Assembly (NCBI RefSeq): GCF_014385095.1
Contig: NZ_JACRTC010000008.1
Coordinates: 1 to 64,000, forward strand
DNA from: Zongyangia hominis
Lineage (GTDB): Bacteria; Bacillota; Clostridia; Oscillospirales; Ruminococcaceae
Length of the DNA: 64,000 bases
Direction: 5' to 3'
Under the pieces are notes generated by a model. The model saw only the letters and a list, made by a program, of their open reading frames with translations. It had not been told where the DNA came from and did no database searches. This document shows positions 9,621 through 17,718 of the stretch, piece by piece (within the stretch, counting starts at the first letter, position 1; every line of letters starts with the position of its first letter). A program made the position numbers and the translations under genes.

Positions 9621-11159
9621 TTGAAACAAACGGAAGGCTATGTGCTGTGTCTGGACAAGGGCAGCACCAACATCAAGGCGGTGGCCTTTGACCTGGGCGG
9701 CAGGCAGCAAAAGGTGTCCAGCGAGCGCTGCCGCCAGTGGTCCACCCCGGCCATGGGCTGGATCGAGCAGGACATGGAGGAGATTTGGGGAGCGTCCTGC
9801 CGGGCCATTTCCGGCATTTTCGACGAGCGGATACGCCCGGACAACATCCTGGGGGTGGGCGTCACGGGGCAGGGCTCCAGCATTTTCCCTATCGACGCTT
9901 CGGGCAACCCGGTGCGCCCCGGCATCCTCTCCTCGGACGGCCGGGGCGCCGCCATCATGGACCGGTGGCAGGAAAGCGGCCAATTTGAGCGGGGCTGTGC
10001 CCTCTCCCATTTCCGCTTCTCCACGGGGAGCGCCATCACCCTGACCCGCTGGCTTAAGGAGCGGGAGCCGGAAAACTATGAAAAGATGGCGGCCGTCCTC
10101 TTTTCCAAGGACTGGATTCGCTACCGGCTCACCGGCGATATCTCCACCGACCCCACCGACGCCTGCGGCGGCCCCTGGCTCGACCTGGACACCTTTACCT
10201 ATTCCAAGGACTTTTTGGACGTGTTCGATATGGGGGACCTGCTCCCCAAGCTGCCGCCCCTGCGGGCCTCCCACGCCATCGCGGGGCAGGTGACCGGGGA
10301 GGCCGCCCGGGTGACGGGTCTCAAAGCGGGGACGCCGGTCATTACCGGCATCCACGACATGGCCTCCTTCCCGCTGGGCGTGGGACGGCTGGGGGAAGAC
10401 GAGATGGTGACGGCTCTGGGGACCTTCGGCTTCTCCGTCATGCACGGACGCCGGGGCGGGAGGGGCCCGGAGTCCCTCAACTACGCCTCCCCGGTGCCGG
10501 GGGAACTCTGGCGGGCCGAGGGGGACTGCAACACCGGGAGCTGTCTCGACCACATGGTGGCAGAACTTTGCCGGATGGAGCGGGAGGAGGCGGAGAAGCT
10601 GGGGATATCGGTGTTTCAGTACATCGACGAGAGGCTGGATTTAGAGCGGGTGAGCAGCCTCATTTTCCACCCCTTTTTGCTGGGGAGCCTCTCCGACGCC
10701 AAGGCCTGCGGCGGCTTTTACGGCCTGCGCAGCTGGCACGGCCGGGCGGATATGATCAAGGCCGTCTATGAGGGCATTGTGTTTTCCAATTATTCCAATA
10801 TGCTGCGCATGGAGCGCTTCGACCGGGTGAAAAGATTGTGGCTCGTGGGCGGCGGCGCGAGAAGCGACCCCTATGGCCAGATTTTTGCCGACGTCACCGG
10901 CCTTCCGGTCCGGGTGCCGGAGGGCGGGGAGGTGACGGCCCGGGGCGTGGCGCTGGGCCTTCTGACCGCCCTTGGCGTCTGCGGGAGCTTTGACGCGGCC
11001 ATGGACCTGCCGGTGGCCGTCCGCCGGGAGTTTGTCCCCGACCCCGGGCGGCATGCCCAGTACCAGAAAAAATTCGCCCTTTATGCCCGTTTGGAGCGGG
11101 AGATGAAGCCCCTTTGGCGGGAGTTTTACCGCCTGAGCGAGGAGCTCAGCGCCAATTGA
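9621..11159 (+). CDS. FGGY-family carbohydrate kinase
   Basis: A cytoplasmic ATP-dependent sugar kinase of 512 residues, the usual FGGY length. The N-terminal phosphate loop reads LDKGSTNIKAVAFD (Asp-x-Gly-Ser, Lys), a second glycine-rich loop reads GVGVTGQGSS, and the C-terminal half carries LWLVGGGARSDPYGQ and GEVTARGVALG, typical of FGGY_C. It looks closest to the xylulokinase / L-xylulose (LyxK) side of the family, but the substrate cannot be read from sequence. I chose TTG at 9621 because GGAGGG (9609-9614) lies 6 bases upstream; the in-frame TTG at 9615 directly abuts that site. A 2-hydroxyacid dehydrogenase follows 27 bases later, which suggests joint work on one sugar or sugar acid. 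Confidence 0.85.
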   Translation: MKQTEGYVLCLDKGSTNIKAVAFDLGGRQQKVSSERCRQWSTPAMGWIEQDMEEIWGASCRAISGIFDERIRPDNILGVGVTGQGSSIFPIDASGNPVRPGILSSDGRGAAIMDRWQESGQFERGCALSHFRFSTGSAITLTRWLKEREPENYEKMAAVLFSKDWIRYRLTGDISTDPTDACGGPWLDLDTFTYSKDFLDVFDMGDLLPKLPPLRASHAIAGQVTGEAARVTGLKAGTPVITGIHDMASFPLGVGRLGEDEMVTALGTFGFSVMHGRRGGRGPESLNYASPVPGELWRAEGDCNTGSCLDHMVAELCRMEREEAEKLGISVFQYIDERLDLERVSSLIFHPFLLGSLSDAKACGGFYGLRSWHGRADMIKAVYEGIVFSNYSNMLRMERFDRVKRLWLVGGGARSDPYGQIFADVTGLPVRVPEGGEVTARGVALGLLTALGVCGSFDAAMDLPVAVRREFVPDPGRHAQYQKKFALYARLEREMKPLWREFYRLSEELSAN

Positions 11160-11186
11160 TAAGATATATACAAAGGAGACGAAACA

Positions 11187-12230
11187 ATGGATCAGAAAAA
11201 GATTGTCATCATCTGCGACTGCTTTGTCAATTTCCAGGCGACGGCGCCTTTCCTTTCCATGGCCCAATACGGAGCCCAGGTGGCGCAGGTGGACGACCCC
11301 ACCATGCAGACCACCGACACCCTCTTTACCATCATGAAAAAAACGGAGGAGGAGGGGGCCGACGCCTGTGAGGCATCCCCCCAGGCCATGGAGGCGGTGA
11401 AGGACGCCGACATCCTGGTGGTTCACATGTGCCCGGTCAACCGGAAGCTACTCGACAACGCGCCGAAACTCAAAAACGTCTTTGTGCTGCGGGGCGGCTG
11501 CAACAACGTGGACCTGGCTTTATGCAAGGAGCGGGGCATCGTAGTCACCAATTCCAACGGCAGAAGCTCCCCGGCGGTGGCCGACTACACCGTGGGCATG
11601 ATTCTCAGCGCCGGGCGCAACATCGCCTTCGGCCACCACAACATCAAGGAGGGCCGTTGGGTCAAGGACTACCCCAACAAGGACTACTGTCTCAACCTGC
11701 GGGACCAGACGGTGGGCATTGTGGGCATCGGTTCCATCGGCGGGATGGTGGCCGAGCGTCTCCGCGGCTTCGGATGCCGGATTTTGGCCTATGACCCCTT
11801 CTTCGGCCCCGAGGAGGTGGCCAAACGGGGGGCGGAACCCAGGGAGCTTGACGACCTCTTGCGGGAGTCTGACTTTGTCACTGTCCATCTGCGCCACTCG
11901 GAGAAGACCGACGGCTTCTTCGGCGCAGAGCAGTTTGCGCTGATGAAACTCACCGCCGTCTTCATCAACACCGCCCGGCCGGGGCTTGTGGACGAAGAAG
12001 CCCTGATTGCAGCCCTCAAGGACGGGAAGATCGGCGGCGCGGCGCTCGATGTCTTTGGCACCGAGCCCTTACCGGCGGACAGCCCCTTCCTGGACCTCGA
12101 CAACGTGGTGCTCACCCCCCACATCGCCGGACAGTCCAACGGCACCAGCAGCTTTGCGGTGGAAATCGCCGTACAGAATGTCAAACGCCTCTTGACAGGG
12201 GAAAGCCTCATCAATATCATGAACCCGTGA
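11187..12230 (+). CDS. D-isomer-specific 2-hydroxyacid dehydrogenase
   Basis: An NAD(P)-dependent oxidoreductase of 347 residues that interconverts a 2-hydroxyacid and its 2-oxoacid in the cytoplasm. The Rossmann loop is GIVGIGSIGG (about 176-185). The catalytic triad expected for the family is present: Arg264 in NTARPG, Glu293 in GTEPLP and His312 in TPHIAG. Length and order match phosphoglycerate dehydrogenase-like enzymes without a C-terminal ACT domain. The ATG at 11187 has AAAGGAG upstream. It is second in the kinase operon and ends just before a strong terminator. Biosynthetic SerA is possible, but the kinase neighbour makes a catabolic sugar-acid role more likely. Confidence 0.88.
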   Translation: MDQKKIVIICDCFVNFQATAPFLSMAQYGAQVAQVDDPTMQTTDTLFTIMKKTEEEGADACEASPQAMEAVKDADILVVHMCPVNRKLLDNAPKLKNVFVLRGGCNNVDLALCKERGIVVTNSNGRSSPAVADYTVGMILSAGRNIAFGHHNIKEGRWVKDYPNKDYCLNLRDQTVGIVGIGSIGGMVAERLRGFGCRILAYDPFFGPEEVAKRGAEPRELDDLLRESDFVTVHLRHSEKTDGFFGAEQFALMKLTAVFINTARPGLVDEEALIAALKDGKIGGAALDVFGTEPLPADSPFLDLDNVVLTPHIAGQSNGTSSFAVEIAVQNVKRLLTGESLINIMNP

Positions 12231-12232
12231 CG

Positions 12233-12271
12233 AAAAGGGGGCCGCTGAAGGAATCAGCGGCCCCCTTTTTT
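12233..12271 (+). terminator. Rho-independent terminator of the kinase-dehydrogenase operon
   Basis: A perfect 15-bp stem (AAAAGGGGGCCGCTG with CAGCGGCCCCCTTTT) closes a 7-base loop and ends in a T-run, 2 bases after the dehydrogenase stop. Confidence 0.95.
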
Positions 12272-12322
12272 CGGACAGTGGGGGTAAGCGGTGCAAAAAC
12301 GGGGCCCAAGTTCCTCGACGGG

Positions 12323-12482
12323 GGCCTCGACCGGGCGCGGAGGCCTCGATCGGGTGCGGGGGCGTCGACCGGGTGCGGAGGTCTCGACCGGGCACGGAGG
12401 CCTCGACCGGGTGCGGAGGTCTCGACCGGGCACGGAGGCTTCGATCGGGCACGAGGGCCTCGACCGGATGCGGGGCCTCGAA
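12323..12482. repeat. GC-rich 19-bp minisatellite, about eight copies
   Basis: The unit GGCCTCGACCGGGTGCGGA repeats head to tail about eight times with small variations, ending in a partial copy. The period of 19 is not a multiple of three, and no start, ribosome binding site or conserved frame goes with it, so it is non-coding. It lies between the dehydrogenase terminator and gatC. A weak TAGAAT at 12526-12531 downstream may be the gatCAB -10 element. Confidence 0.85.
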
Positions 12483-12581
12483 CTCCGGCGTCCCGGCCGC
12501 GTTTGCGCCTCCCCCGCATTCATGTTAGAATAGAAAGCGTTAGATCCACCCCGTCGGGGGAAAAGAACAGGGGGAATTGCG

Positions 12582-12950
12582 ATGATGGAAAGGGATGGCG
12601 AGACTTTTGCGGAGGACCGGGCGGAACGGGCCGCGTACGCCACGGACCGGGCGGAGGCCGAGCGGAAGACGCGGGACATCGACGTGGACCATGTGGCGAA
12701 TCTCTCCAAACTCCGGCTCACTCCCCGGGAGAAGGAGGAGATGAAGCGGGAGCTTTCTGCCATCATTGCCTTTGCGGACGAACTCTCCGCCATCGACACC
12801 GAGGGGGTGGAGCCCACCGCCCACGTGCTGCCCCTGCAAAACGTGTGGCGGGAAGACGAGGTACGCCCCGGCATCGAGCGGGAGACCCTATTAGAAAACG
12901 CGCCGGCGGTACGGGATGGCTGCATCCTGGTGCCCAAGGTGATGGAGTGA
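12582..12950 (+). CDS. gatC: Asp-tRNA(Asn)/Glu-tRNA(Gln) amidotransferase subunit C
   Basis: The small subunit of the GatCAB transamidase, which converts mischarged Glu-tRNA(Gln) and Asp-tRNA(Asn) to Gln- and Asn-tRNA. The hallmark stretch is DVDHVANLSKLRLTPREKEE (about 33-52), followed by FADELSAID, HVLPLQNVWREDEV and ENAPAVRDGCILVPKV. At 122 residues it is longer than the usual 95 or so: about 30 charged residues precede the GatC core. CAGGGGG lies about 9 bases before the ATG at 12582, supporting the long form. No clear alternative start with a ribosome binding site lies just before the core. It is the first gene of gatC-gatA-gatB. Confidence 0.93.
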   Translation: MMERDGETFAEDRAERAAYATDRAEAERKTRDIDVDHVANLSKLRLTPREKEEMKRELSAIIAFADELSAIDTEGVEPTAHVLPLQNVWREDEVRPGIERETLLENAPAVRDGCILVPKVME

Positions 12951-12961
12951 GGGGGAGCCAA

Positions 12962-14407
12962 ATGAACATCACGGAAATGCCGGTGTGGGAGCTCTCCCGT
13001 GCCCTGCAAGGTAAGGAGCTCTCCGCAGTGGAGGCGGCGAGCGCCTATCTCGATGAAATTAGCGCCAAGGAAAAGGATATCGGCGCTTATCTGACGGTGA
13101 CGGAGGAAGGGGCCCTGTCGACCGCCGCCCAGGTGGACAAAAAGCGGACCCAGGGCGAAAAGTTGCCGCCGCTCGCCGGGGTGCCGATGGGAATCAAAGA
13201 CAACATCTGCGTCAGGGGCGTGCGAACCACCTGCGCCTCCAGGATGCTCGAAAACTTCGTCCCGCCCTATGACGCCCATGTGGTGGAGCGTCTGGCAGAG
13301 CATGACTATGTTTTGCTAGGAAAGACGAACCTGGACGAGTTTGCCATGGGTTCCTCCACCGAGAACAGCTTTTTCCAGCCCACCCACAACCCCCGGGACC
13401 TTTCCCGGGTGCCGGGGGGCAGCTCGGGCGGCAGCGCCGCCGCGGTGGCGGCGGGGGAAGCGGCCTATGCCCTGGGTTCGGATACCGGCGGCTCCATCCG
13501 CCAGCCCGCCGCCTTTTGCGGCGTGGTGGGGATGAAGCCCACCTACGGCGCCGTGTCCCGGTACGGCCTGGTGGCCTTTGCCTCCTCCTTTGACCAGATT
13601 GGGCCCCTGACCCGGGACGTGCGGGACAACGCTCTCGTCCTCTCGGCTATCGCGGGGTATGACCGCCGGGACTCCACCAGCGTGGACCGGGCCGGCGGAG
13701 ACTTCCTATCCGGCATCGAGGCGGGGGTGCAGGGCAAAAAGATCGCCCTGCCCCGGGAGTACTTCGGGGAGGGCATCGACCCCCAGGTGGCCTTAGCCAT
13801 CGAGGGAGCGGCCCGGCGCTTTGCGGGGCTGGGAGCCCAGGTGGAGGAAGTCTCCATGGAGAGCCTCCCCCACGCCCTGCCCGCCTATTACATCCTTTCG
13901 AGCGCCGAGGCTTCCTCCAACCTGGCCCGGTTCGATGGGGTCAAATACGGCTTCCGAGCCAAGGGCTGCCGGGGGGTGGAGGAACTCTATCTCCGCTCCC
14001 GCAGCGAGGGCTTTGGCAGGGAGGTCAAGCGGCGGATCATGCTGGGTTCCTTTGTGCTCAGCGCCGGGTACTACGACGCCTACTATAAGAAGGCCCAACA
14101 GGTGCGCACCCTCATTGTGGAGGACTTTAAACGGGTGTTCCGAGGCTATGATTTCATCCTCGGCCCGGTGGCGCCCACCACCGCCTACCGCATGGGAGAG
14201 AAGACCCGGGACCCCCTCTCCATGTATTTGGGGGACGTCTACACCGTGCCGGTCAACATCGCCGGGCTCCCGGCCCTCTCCCTGCCCTGTGGCGCGAATG
14301 AGGACGGCCTTCCCATCGGGATGCAGCTCATCGGACCGGCGTTTTCGGAAGGAATGCTCTATCAGGCGGGCTACGCCTTTGAAACTTCGGCAAAGGGGGA
14401 TGCGTGA
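12962..14407 (+). CDS. gatA: Asp-tRNA(Asn)/Glu-tRNA(Gln) amidotransferase subunit A
   Basis: The amidase subunit of GatCAB, which hydrolyses glutamine and passes ammonia to GatB. It has 481 residues, normal for GatA. The amidase-signature Ser-cisSer-Lys triad is visible: Lys79 in GIKDN, Ser154 in VPGGSSGGSAAAV and Ser178 in SDTGGSIRQPA, matching the numbering known for the Staphylococcus aureus enzyme. GVPMGIKDN, MGSSTENS and TYGAVSRYGLVAFASSFDQI are typical. The ATG at 12962 has GAGGGGGAG just upstream and lies 11 bases after gatC. An in-frame open frame extends further left through the minisatellite and gatC region but lacks any start signal. Confidence 0.97.
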   Translation: MNITEMPVWELSRALQGKELSAVEAASAYLDEISAKEKDIGAYLTVTEEGALSTAAQVDKKRTQGEKLPPLAGVPMGIKDNICVRGVRTTCASRMLENFVPPYDAHVVERLAEHDYVLLGKTNLDEFAMGSSTENSFFQPTHNPRDLSRVPGGSSGGSAAAVAAGEAAYALGSDTGGSIRQPAAFCGVVGMKPTYGAVSRYGLVAFASSFDQIGPLTRDVRDNALVLSAIAGYDRRDSTSVDRAGGDFLSGIEAGVQGKKIALPREYFGEGIDPQVALAIEGAARRFAGLGAQVEEVSMESLPHALPAYYILSSAEASSNLARFDGVKYGFRAKGCRGVEELYLRSRSEGFGREVKRRIMLGSFVLSAGYYDAYYKKAQQVRTLIVEDFKRVFRGYDFILGPVAPTTAYRMGEKTRDPLSMYLGDVYTVPVNIAGLPALSLPCGANEDGLPIGMQLIGPAFSEGMLYQAGYAFETSAKGDA

Positions 14408-15834
14408 TGAGCGGCAGCTACGAAATGGTCGTCGGCCTGGAAGTCCATGTGGAGCTCAGTACCAAGACCAAGATATTCTGCGGCTGTTCCACGGCCTTCG
14501 GTGCTGCGCCCAACACCCAGTGCTGTCCGGTGTGCATGGGCATGCCCGGCGCCCTACCGGTCCTCAATGAGCGGGTGGTGGAATACGCGGTGAAGGCGGG
14601 CCTTGCCACCCACTGCGCCATCGCACGGTTTTCCAAGCAGGATCGGAAAAACTACTTTTACCCCGATCTGCCCAAGGCCTATCAGATTTCCCAGTACGAC
14701 CTGCCCCTATGCGAGCACGGCTGGCTGGATGTGCAGGTGAAAGCGGGGGAAAAGCGCATCGGCATCACCCGCATCCACATCGAGGAGGACGCGGGCAAGC
14801 TCATCCACACCGAGGACGGGGGAACCCTGTGCGACTATAACCGTTGCGGCGTCCCCCTCATCGAGATCGTGACCGAGCCCGACATCCGCTCGGCGGAGGA
14901 GGCGGTGGCTTTTGTGCGGAAGCTGCGCTCCATTTTGCGCTATGCCGGTATTTCCGACTGCAAGATGCAGGAGGGCTCCCTGCGGTGCGACGTCAACCTC
15001 TCGGTGCGAAAGCGGGGGGAGCAGACGATGGGCACCCGCACCGAGATGAAGAACCTCAACTCCTTCCAGTTTATCGCCAAGGCCATCACATATGAGTTTA
15101 AACGCCAGGTGGAGGCCGTCGAGTCCGGGGAAGCCATCGTCCAGGAGACGCGAAGATTCGACGAAAAGAGCGGCAAGACCTTCTCCATGCGCAAAAAGGA
15201 GGACGCCGACGACTACCGCTATTTTCCCGATCCGGACCTCGCGCCCATTGTCCTGAGCGACACCCTGCTTACCCGGTTGGAGCGTGAAATTCCCGTGCTG
15301 CCCGACGAGCGCAAGGCCCTGTATCGGGAGCGATACGGCCTCACGGACGCCGACGGGGAGGCGCTGGTAAGCGAGCGGGAGATCGCCGACTACTTCGAGG
15401 CGGCGGCCGCCTTCACCCGTGCGCCGGGGATCCTGGCGAACCTCATAACGTCGGAAGTGTTCCGCCTGCTTGCCCCGGGTGAGACTTGCATTCCCGTCGC
15501 CCCCGCCCATCTCGGCCAGATTGCCGACATGCTGGAGGAGGGGAAGATCAATTCCGGCACCGGCAAGAAGCTCATCGGCGCGCTGTGGCGGGAGGACCAG
15601 GACCCGGCGGCGCTGGCGGAGCGGGAGGGCCTGTGGCAGCTGAGCGACGAGAGTCTCCTGCGTCCCATCGCCCGGCAGGTGATAGGGGATAACGAGAAGT
15701 CGGCGGCCGATTACAGGCGTGGCAAGACCCAAGCCATCCAAACCCTCATCGGCCAGTGCATGCGTCAGACCAAGGGAAAGGGCAACCCTGTGCTGCTACG
15801 GAAGCTTTTGGAAGAACTGCTGCGCCAGGAATAA
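14407..15834 (+). CDS. gatB: Asp-tRNA(Asn)/Glu-tRNA(Gln) amidotransferase subunit B
   Basis: The kinase/transamidase subunit that phosphorylates the mischarged aminoacyl-tRNA and accepts ammonia from GatA. It has 475 residues. N-terminal YEMVVGLEVHVELSTKTKIF, the zinc-site cysteines in FCGCS and QCCPVCMGMPG, and RKNYFYPDLPKAYQISQYD are standard GatB; the C-terminal helical YqeY/GatB tail ends in LLRKLLEELLRQE. I chose ATG at 14407, which overlaps the gatA TGA by one base and has AAGGGGG about 7 bases upstream, over the GTG at 14404. A strong terminator follows. Confidence 0.97.
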   Translation: MSGSYEMVVGLEVHVELSTKTKIFCGCSTAFGAAPNTQCCPVCMGMPGALPVLNERVVEYAVKAGLATHCAIARFSKQDRKNYFYPDLPKAYQISQYDLPLCEHGWLDVQVKAGEKRIGITRIHIEEDAGKLIHTEDGGTLCDYNRCGVPLIEIVTEPDIRSAEEAVAFVRKLRSILRYAGISDCKMQEGSLRCDVNLSVRKRGEQTMGTRTEMKNLNSFQFIAKAITYEFKRQVEAVESGEAIVQETRRFDEKSGKTFSMRKKEDADDYRYFPDPDLAPIVLSDTLLTRLEREIPVLPDERKALYRERYGLTDADGEALVSEREIADYFEAAAAFTRAPGILANLITSEVFRLLAPGETCIPVAPAHLGQIADMLEEGKINSGTGKKLIGALWREDQDPAALAEREGLWQLSDESLLRPIARQVIGDNEKSAADYRRGKTQAIQTLIGQCMRQTKGKGNPVLLRKLLEELLRQE

Positions 15835-15844
15835 GAAGATGGAA

Positions 15845-15889
15845 AGAACCCCACCCCGTCCGCAGTGAGCGGATGGGGTGGGGTTCTTC
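15845..15889 (+). terminator. gatCAB terminator
   Basis: A 19-bp near-perfect stem (AGAACCCCACCCCGTCCGC pairing with GCGGATGGGGTGGGGTTCT, one mismatch) with a 5-base loop, starting 11 bases after gatB. It ends in TTCTTCT rather than a pure T-run. Confidence 0.8.
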
Positions 15890-16308
15890 TGGGTGAGGCG
15901 GTATGAAGAGGGAGGGGCGCGCCGGACGATAACAGATAGAGCCATAGCAGCCAGAGCCGCCCCCGCTCATCGGGCACAACCTACCCAGGCAGAGCCATAG
16001 CAGCTGGAGCCGCCCCCCGTTTTCCCGGCGGATCGCTGCTTGGCGAGCACCGTTTCGCGCCTTCGGCGAAGTGGCGCCGGACGCATCGCCGGCAGCCGGT
16101 TCTTCCCCAGGCCCTCCGTCTCTCAAGCGCAAAAGTAGCCTTGCCGCAAAATACTTGCGACAATTATCCCTTGCACCGATGGCAGAAAGCCAGCGCTGTG
16201 CGGTAATTCTTTTCCTGCGCGTAAATTTCCCGTCTTTTGCGGTGGACAGGCGCATATGTTAAAAGAGGACGGGCTTTTCTTTGCGGGAAGGGCCCGAGGC
16301 CCCCACGC
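15890..16308. other. Gene-free GC-rich stretch with a 28-bp direct repeat
   Basis: I see no credible gene in this 419-base gap between gatB and the chaperone lipoprotein gene. It contains two near-identical copies of AGAGCCATAGCAG-CY-GGAGCCGCCCCCG, at 15938-15965 and 15991-16019, 53 bases apart. No promoter is needed here because the neighbouring genes converge. Confidence 0.5.
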
Positions 16309-16340
16309 AAAAATCCCCCGAAACCCAAGGCTTCGGGGGA
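16309..16340 (-). terminator. Terminator of the chaperone lipoprotein gene
   Basis: TCCCCCGAA pairs with TTCGGGGGA around a 9-base loop; on the minus strand the stem is followed by five T. It lies 14 bases past the stop codon at 16354. Confidence 0.85.
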
Positions 16341-16353
16341 TGGGAAACAGGAT

Positions 16354-17388
16354 TTAAGCGGCGACTTCCACGGCGTTGTCGGAGACAAACTCCATGACCT
16401 TGTCGGAAAGCATGTTTTTGCGCACTTCCTCTTCGCCGCCGTAATACTCGATAAACTTCTCTTCGCTTTCAAAGCCGAACTGTTCGCTATATTTGGCGCA
16501 CAGCTCTTTGTATTCGTCGTCGCCGATGGTGATCTTTTCTTTTTCAGCAATGGCGTTGATGATCAGCTCCAGCCCCACATTCTGCTCGGCTGTTTTTTTG
16601 GCTTCCTCCTGGAACTCGGCCTCGGTCATCCCCATGTTCTGCTGCAAGAAATCGGCCAGAGATAGCTCCACCGAAGCGGCATAGTTGGTGTAGTAGTCGG
16701 TCATCTCTTTGATATAATCGTCTAAAGCGCCGTCGGGGTACTTGAGGATCTCGCACTTTTCAAAAAGGGTCTGGCGCAAGCTGGTGATTTTGTCTGATTC
16801 CACAGACTGCTTTTTCTGCTCTTCCAGGGAGGTGCGCAGAGCGTTTTTATAGTCGTCTACCGTCTTGTACTGATCGCCTAAAGTTTGGACAAAGGCGTCG
16901 TTAAATTCCGGGGTGACGGACTTTTTGATGCCGTTTACTTTGACGTTGAAAACGACGGCCTTGCCCGCCATATCGGGATTGTTTTTGTACGGGTCAGGGA
17001 AGGTGAGGTTGAGGGCCTTGGTCTCTCCGATGTTGGCGCCGATGAGGCCCGTTTCAAAGCCCTCGATGAAGGAGTTGGACCCGATGGTCAGATCTTGGCC
17101 CTCGGCACTGCCGCCCTCAAACGCTTCGCCGTCAAGTAGGCCTTCGTAATCGATGTTGACGATATCGCCGTCCTGGACCGGGCGGTCGGTGACCTCTTCG
17201 GTGGTGGCCTTATCCTGGAGCAGGCGCTGGATCTGTGTGTCCAACTCCGCGTCGGTCACCTCGTAGGACGCCACCTTGACCTCCAGGCCCTTATAATCGC
17301 CCAATTTGACATATTCATCTTTTTTCGCGCAGCCGCCGGCCACGATAGCCAGGCAGAGCAGCGCGGCACAAATCGCTCTTTTTTTCAC
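16354..17388 (-). CDS. Trigger-factor-like FKBP-type peptidyl-prolyl isomerase lipoprotein
   Basis: A 344-residue lipoprotein predicted to act as a folding chaperone on the outer face of the membrane. The signal peptide ends in a lipobox (IVAGGC, Cys20). An FKBP-like core (about 70-155) has GDIVNIDYEGLLDG, FEGGSAEGQDLTIGS, FIEGFETGLIG and VVFNVKVNGIKK. A long helical tail (about 160-335) resembles the trigger factor C-terminal domain, with PEFNDAFVQTLGD and EQNVGLELIINAIAEKEKI. No ribosome-binding N-domain is present, which separates it from cytoplasmic Tig. PrsA-type lipoproteins have an analogous role but use a parvulin core. The start is GTG at 17388 behind AAAGGGAAAG. It is monocistronic, with its own terminator. 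Confidence 0.85.
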   Translation of the reverse strand: MKKRAICAALLCLAIVAGGCAKKDEYVKLGDYKGLEVKVASYEVTDAELDTQIQRLLQDKATTEEVTDRPVQDGDIVNIDYEGLLDGEAFEGGSAEGQDLTIGSNSFIEGFETGLIGANIGETKALNLTFPDPYKNNPDMAGKAVVFNVKVNGIKKSVTPEFNDAFVQTLGDQYKTVDDYKNALRTSLEEQKKQSVESDKITSLRQTLFEKCEILKYPDGALDDYIKEMTDYYTNYAASVELSLADFLQQNMGMTEAEFQEEAKKTAEQNVGLELIINAIAEKEKITIGDDEYKELCAKYSEQFGFESEEKFIEYYGGEEEVRKNMLSDKVMEFVSDNAVEVAA

Positions 17389-17718
17389 AGTTCTTTCCCT
17401 TTCTTCTTTTCTCTAAAATTAGAATGATATGTGTTTATTTATAGCATAAATTTCGATAAAAATAAAGATTTCTTCCTAAAAATTCATGGAACCAACACAT
17501 AATACTTTGCCGTGACCTTCCGTGCGGTAGACTTTTTCTCCCACAGGCTCCCAGTTTATTGGGGGGAAGGGGTAAAGATGAAAGTATTCGTGAATTGTTC
17601 AAAAATATCCATGGCAATATGACGACAAATATATTATAATATGGAAGTGATTTTAGATGGATGGTACAAGCGAGCGGATGACCCCAATCGGCCAGCTCCA
17701 ATTTTGGAGGGGAGTAAG
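17389..17718. other. AT-rich divergent promoter region
   Basis: This gap separates the minus-strand chaperone gene from the plus-strand SGNH gene. For the plus strand, TATAAT at 17635-17640 is a good -10 element with only a weak -35 (TGGCAA, 17612-17617). For the minus strand, TATAAA-like hexamers near 17442 probably serve the chaperone gene. Short reading frames across it have no ribosome binding site. Confidence 0.45.

Noticed and set aside
12323..12482. Tandem repeat considered as a CRISPR array
   Set aside because: Units are contiguous with no unique spacers, only 19 bp long and not palindromic, and no cas gene is in the window.
12227..12961. Upstream in-frame extension of gatA through the minisatellite and gatC
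   Set aside because: No start signal, and it would overlap gatC fully. The GatA N-terminus is normal at 12962 and the catalytic residue numbers fit that start.
12254..13303. Minus-strand open frame of about 349 codons across the minisatellite and gatCA
   Set aside because: Arg/Ser/Pro-rich product made by antisense reading of gatC/gatA and the 19-bp repeat; no start signal.
17435..17701. Minus-strand open frame of about 88 codons upstream of the chaperone lipoprotein gene
   Set aside because: No ribosome binding site, AT-rich promoter DNA, and it overlaps the divergent promoter region.
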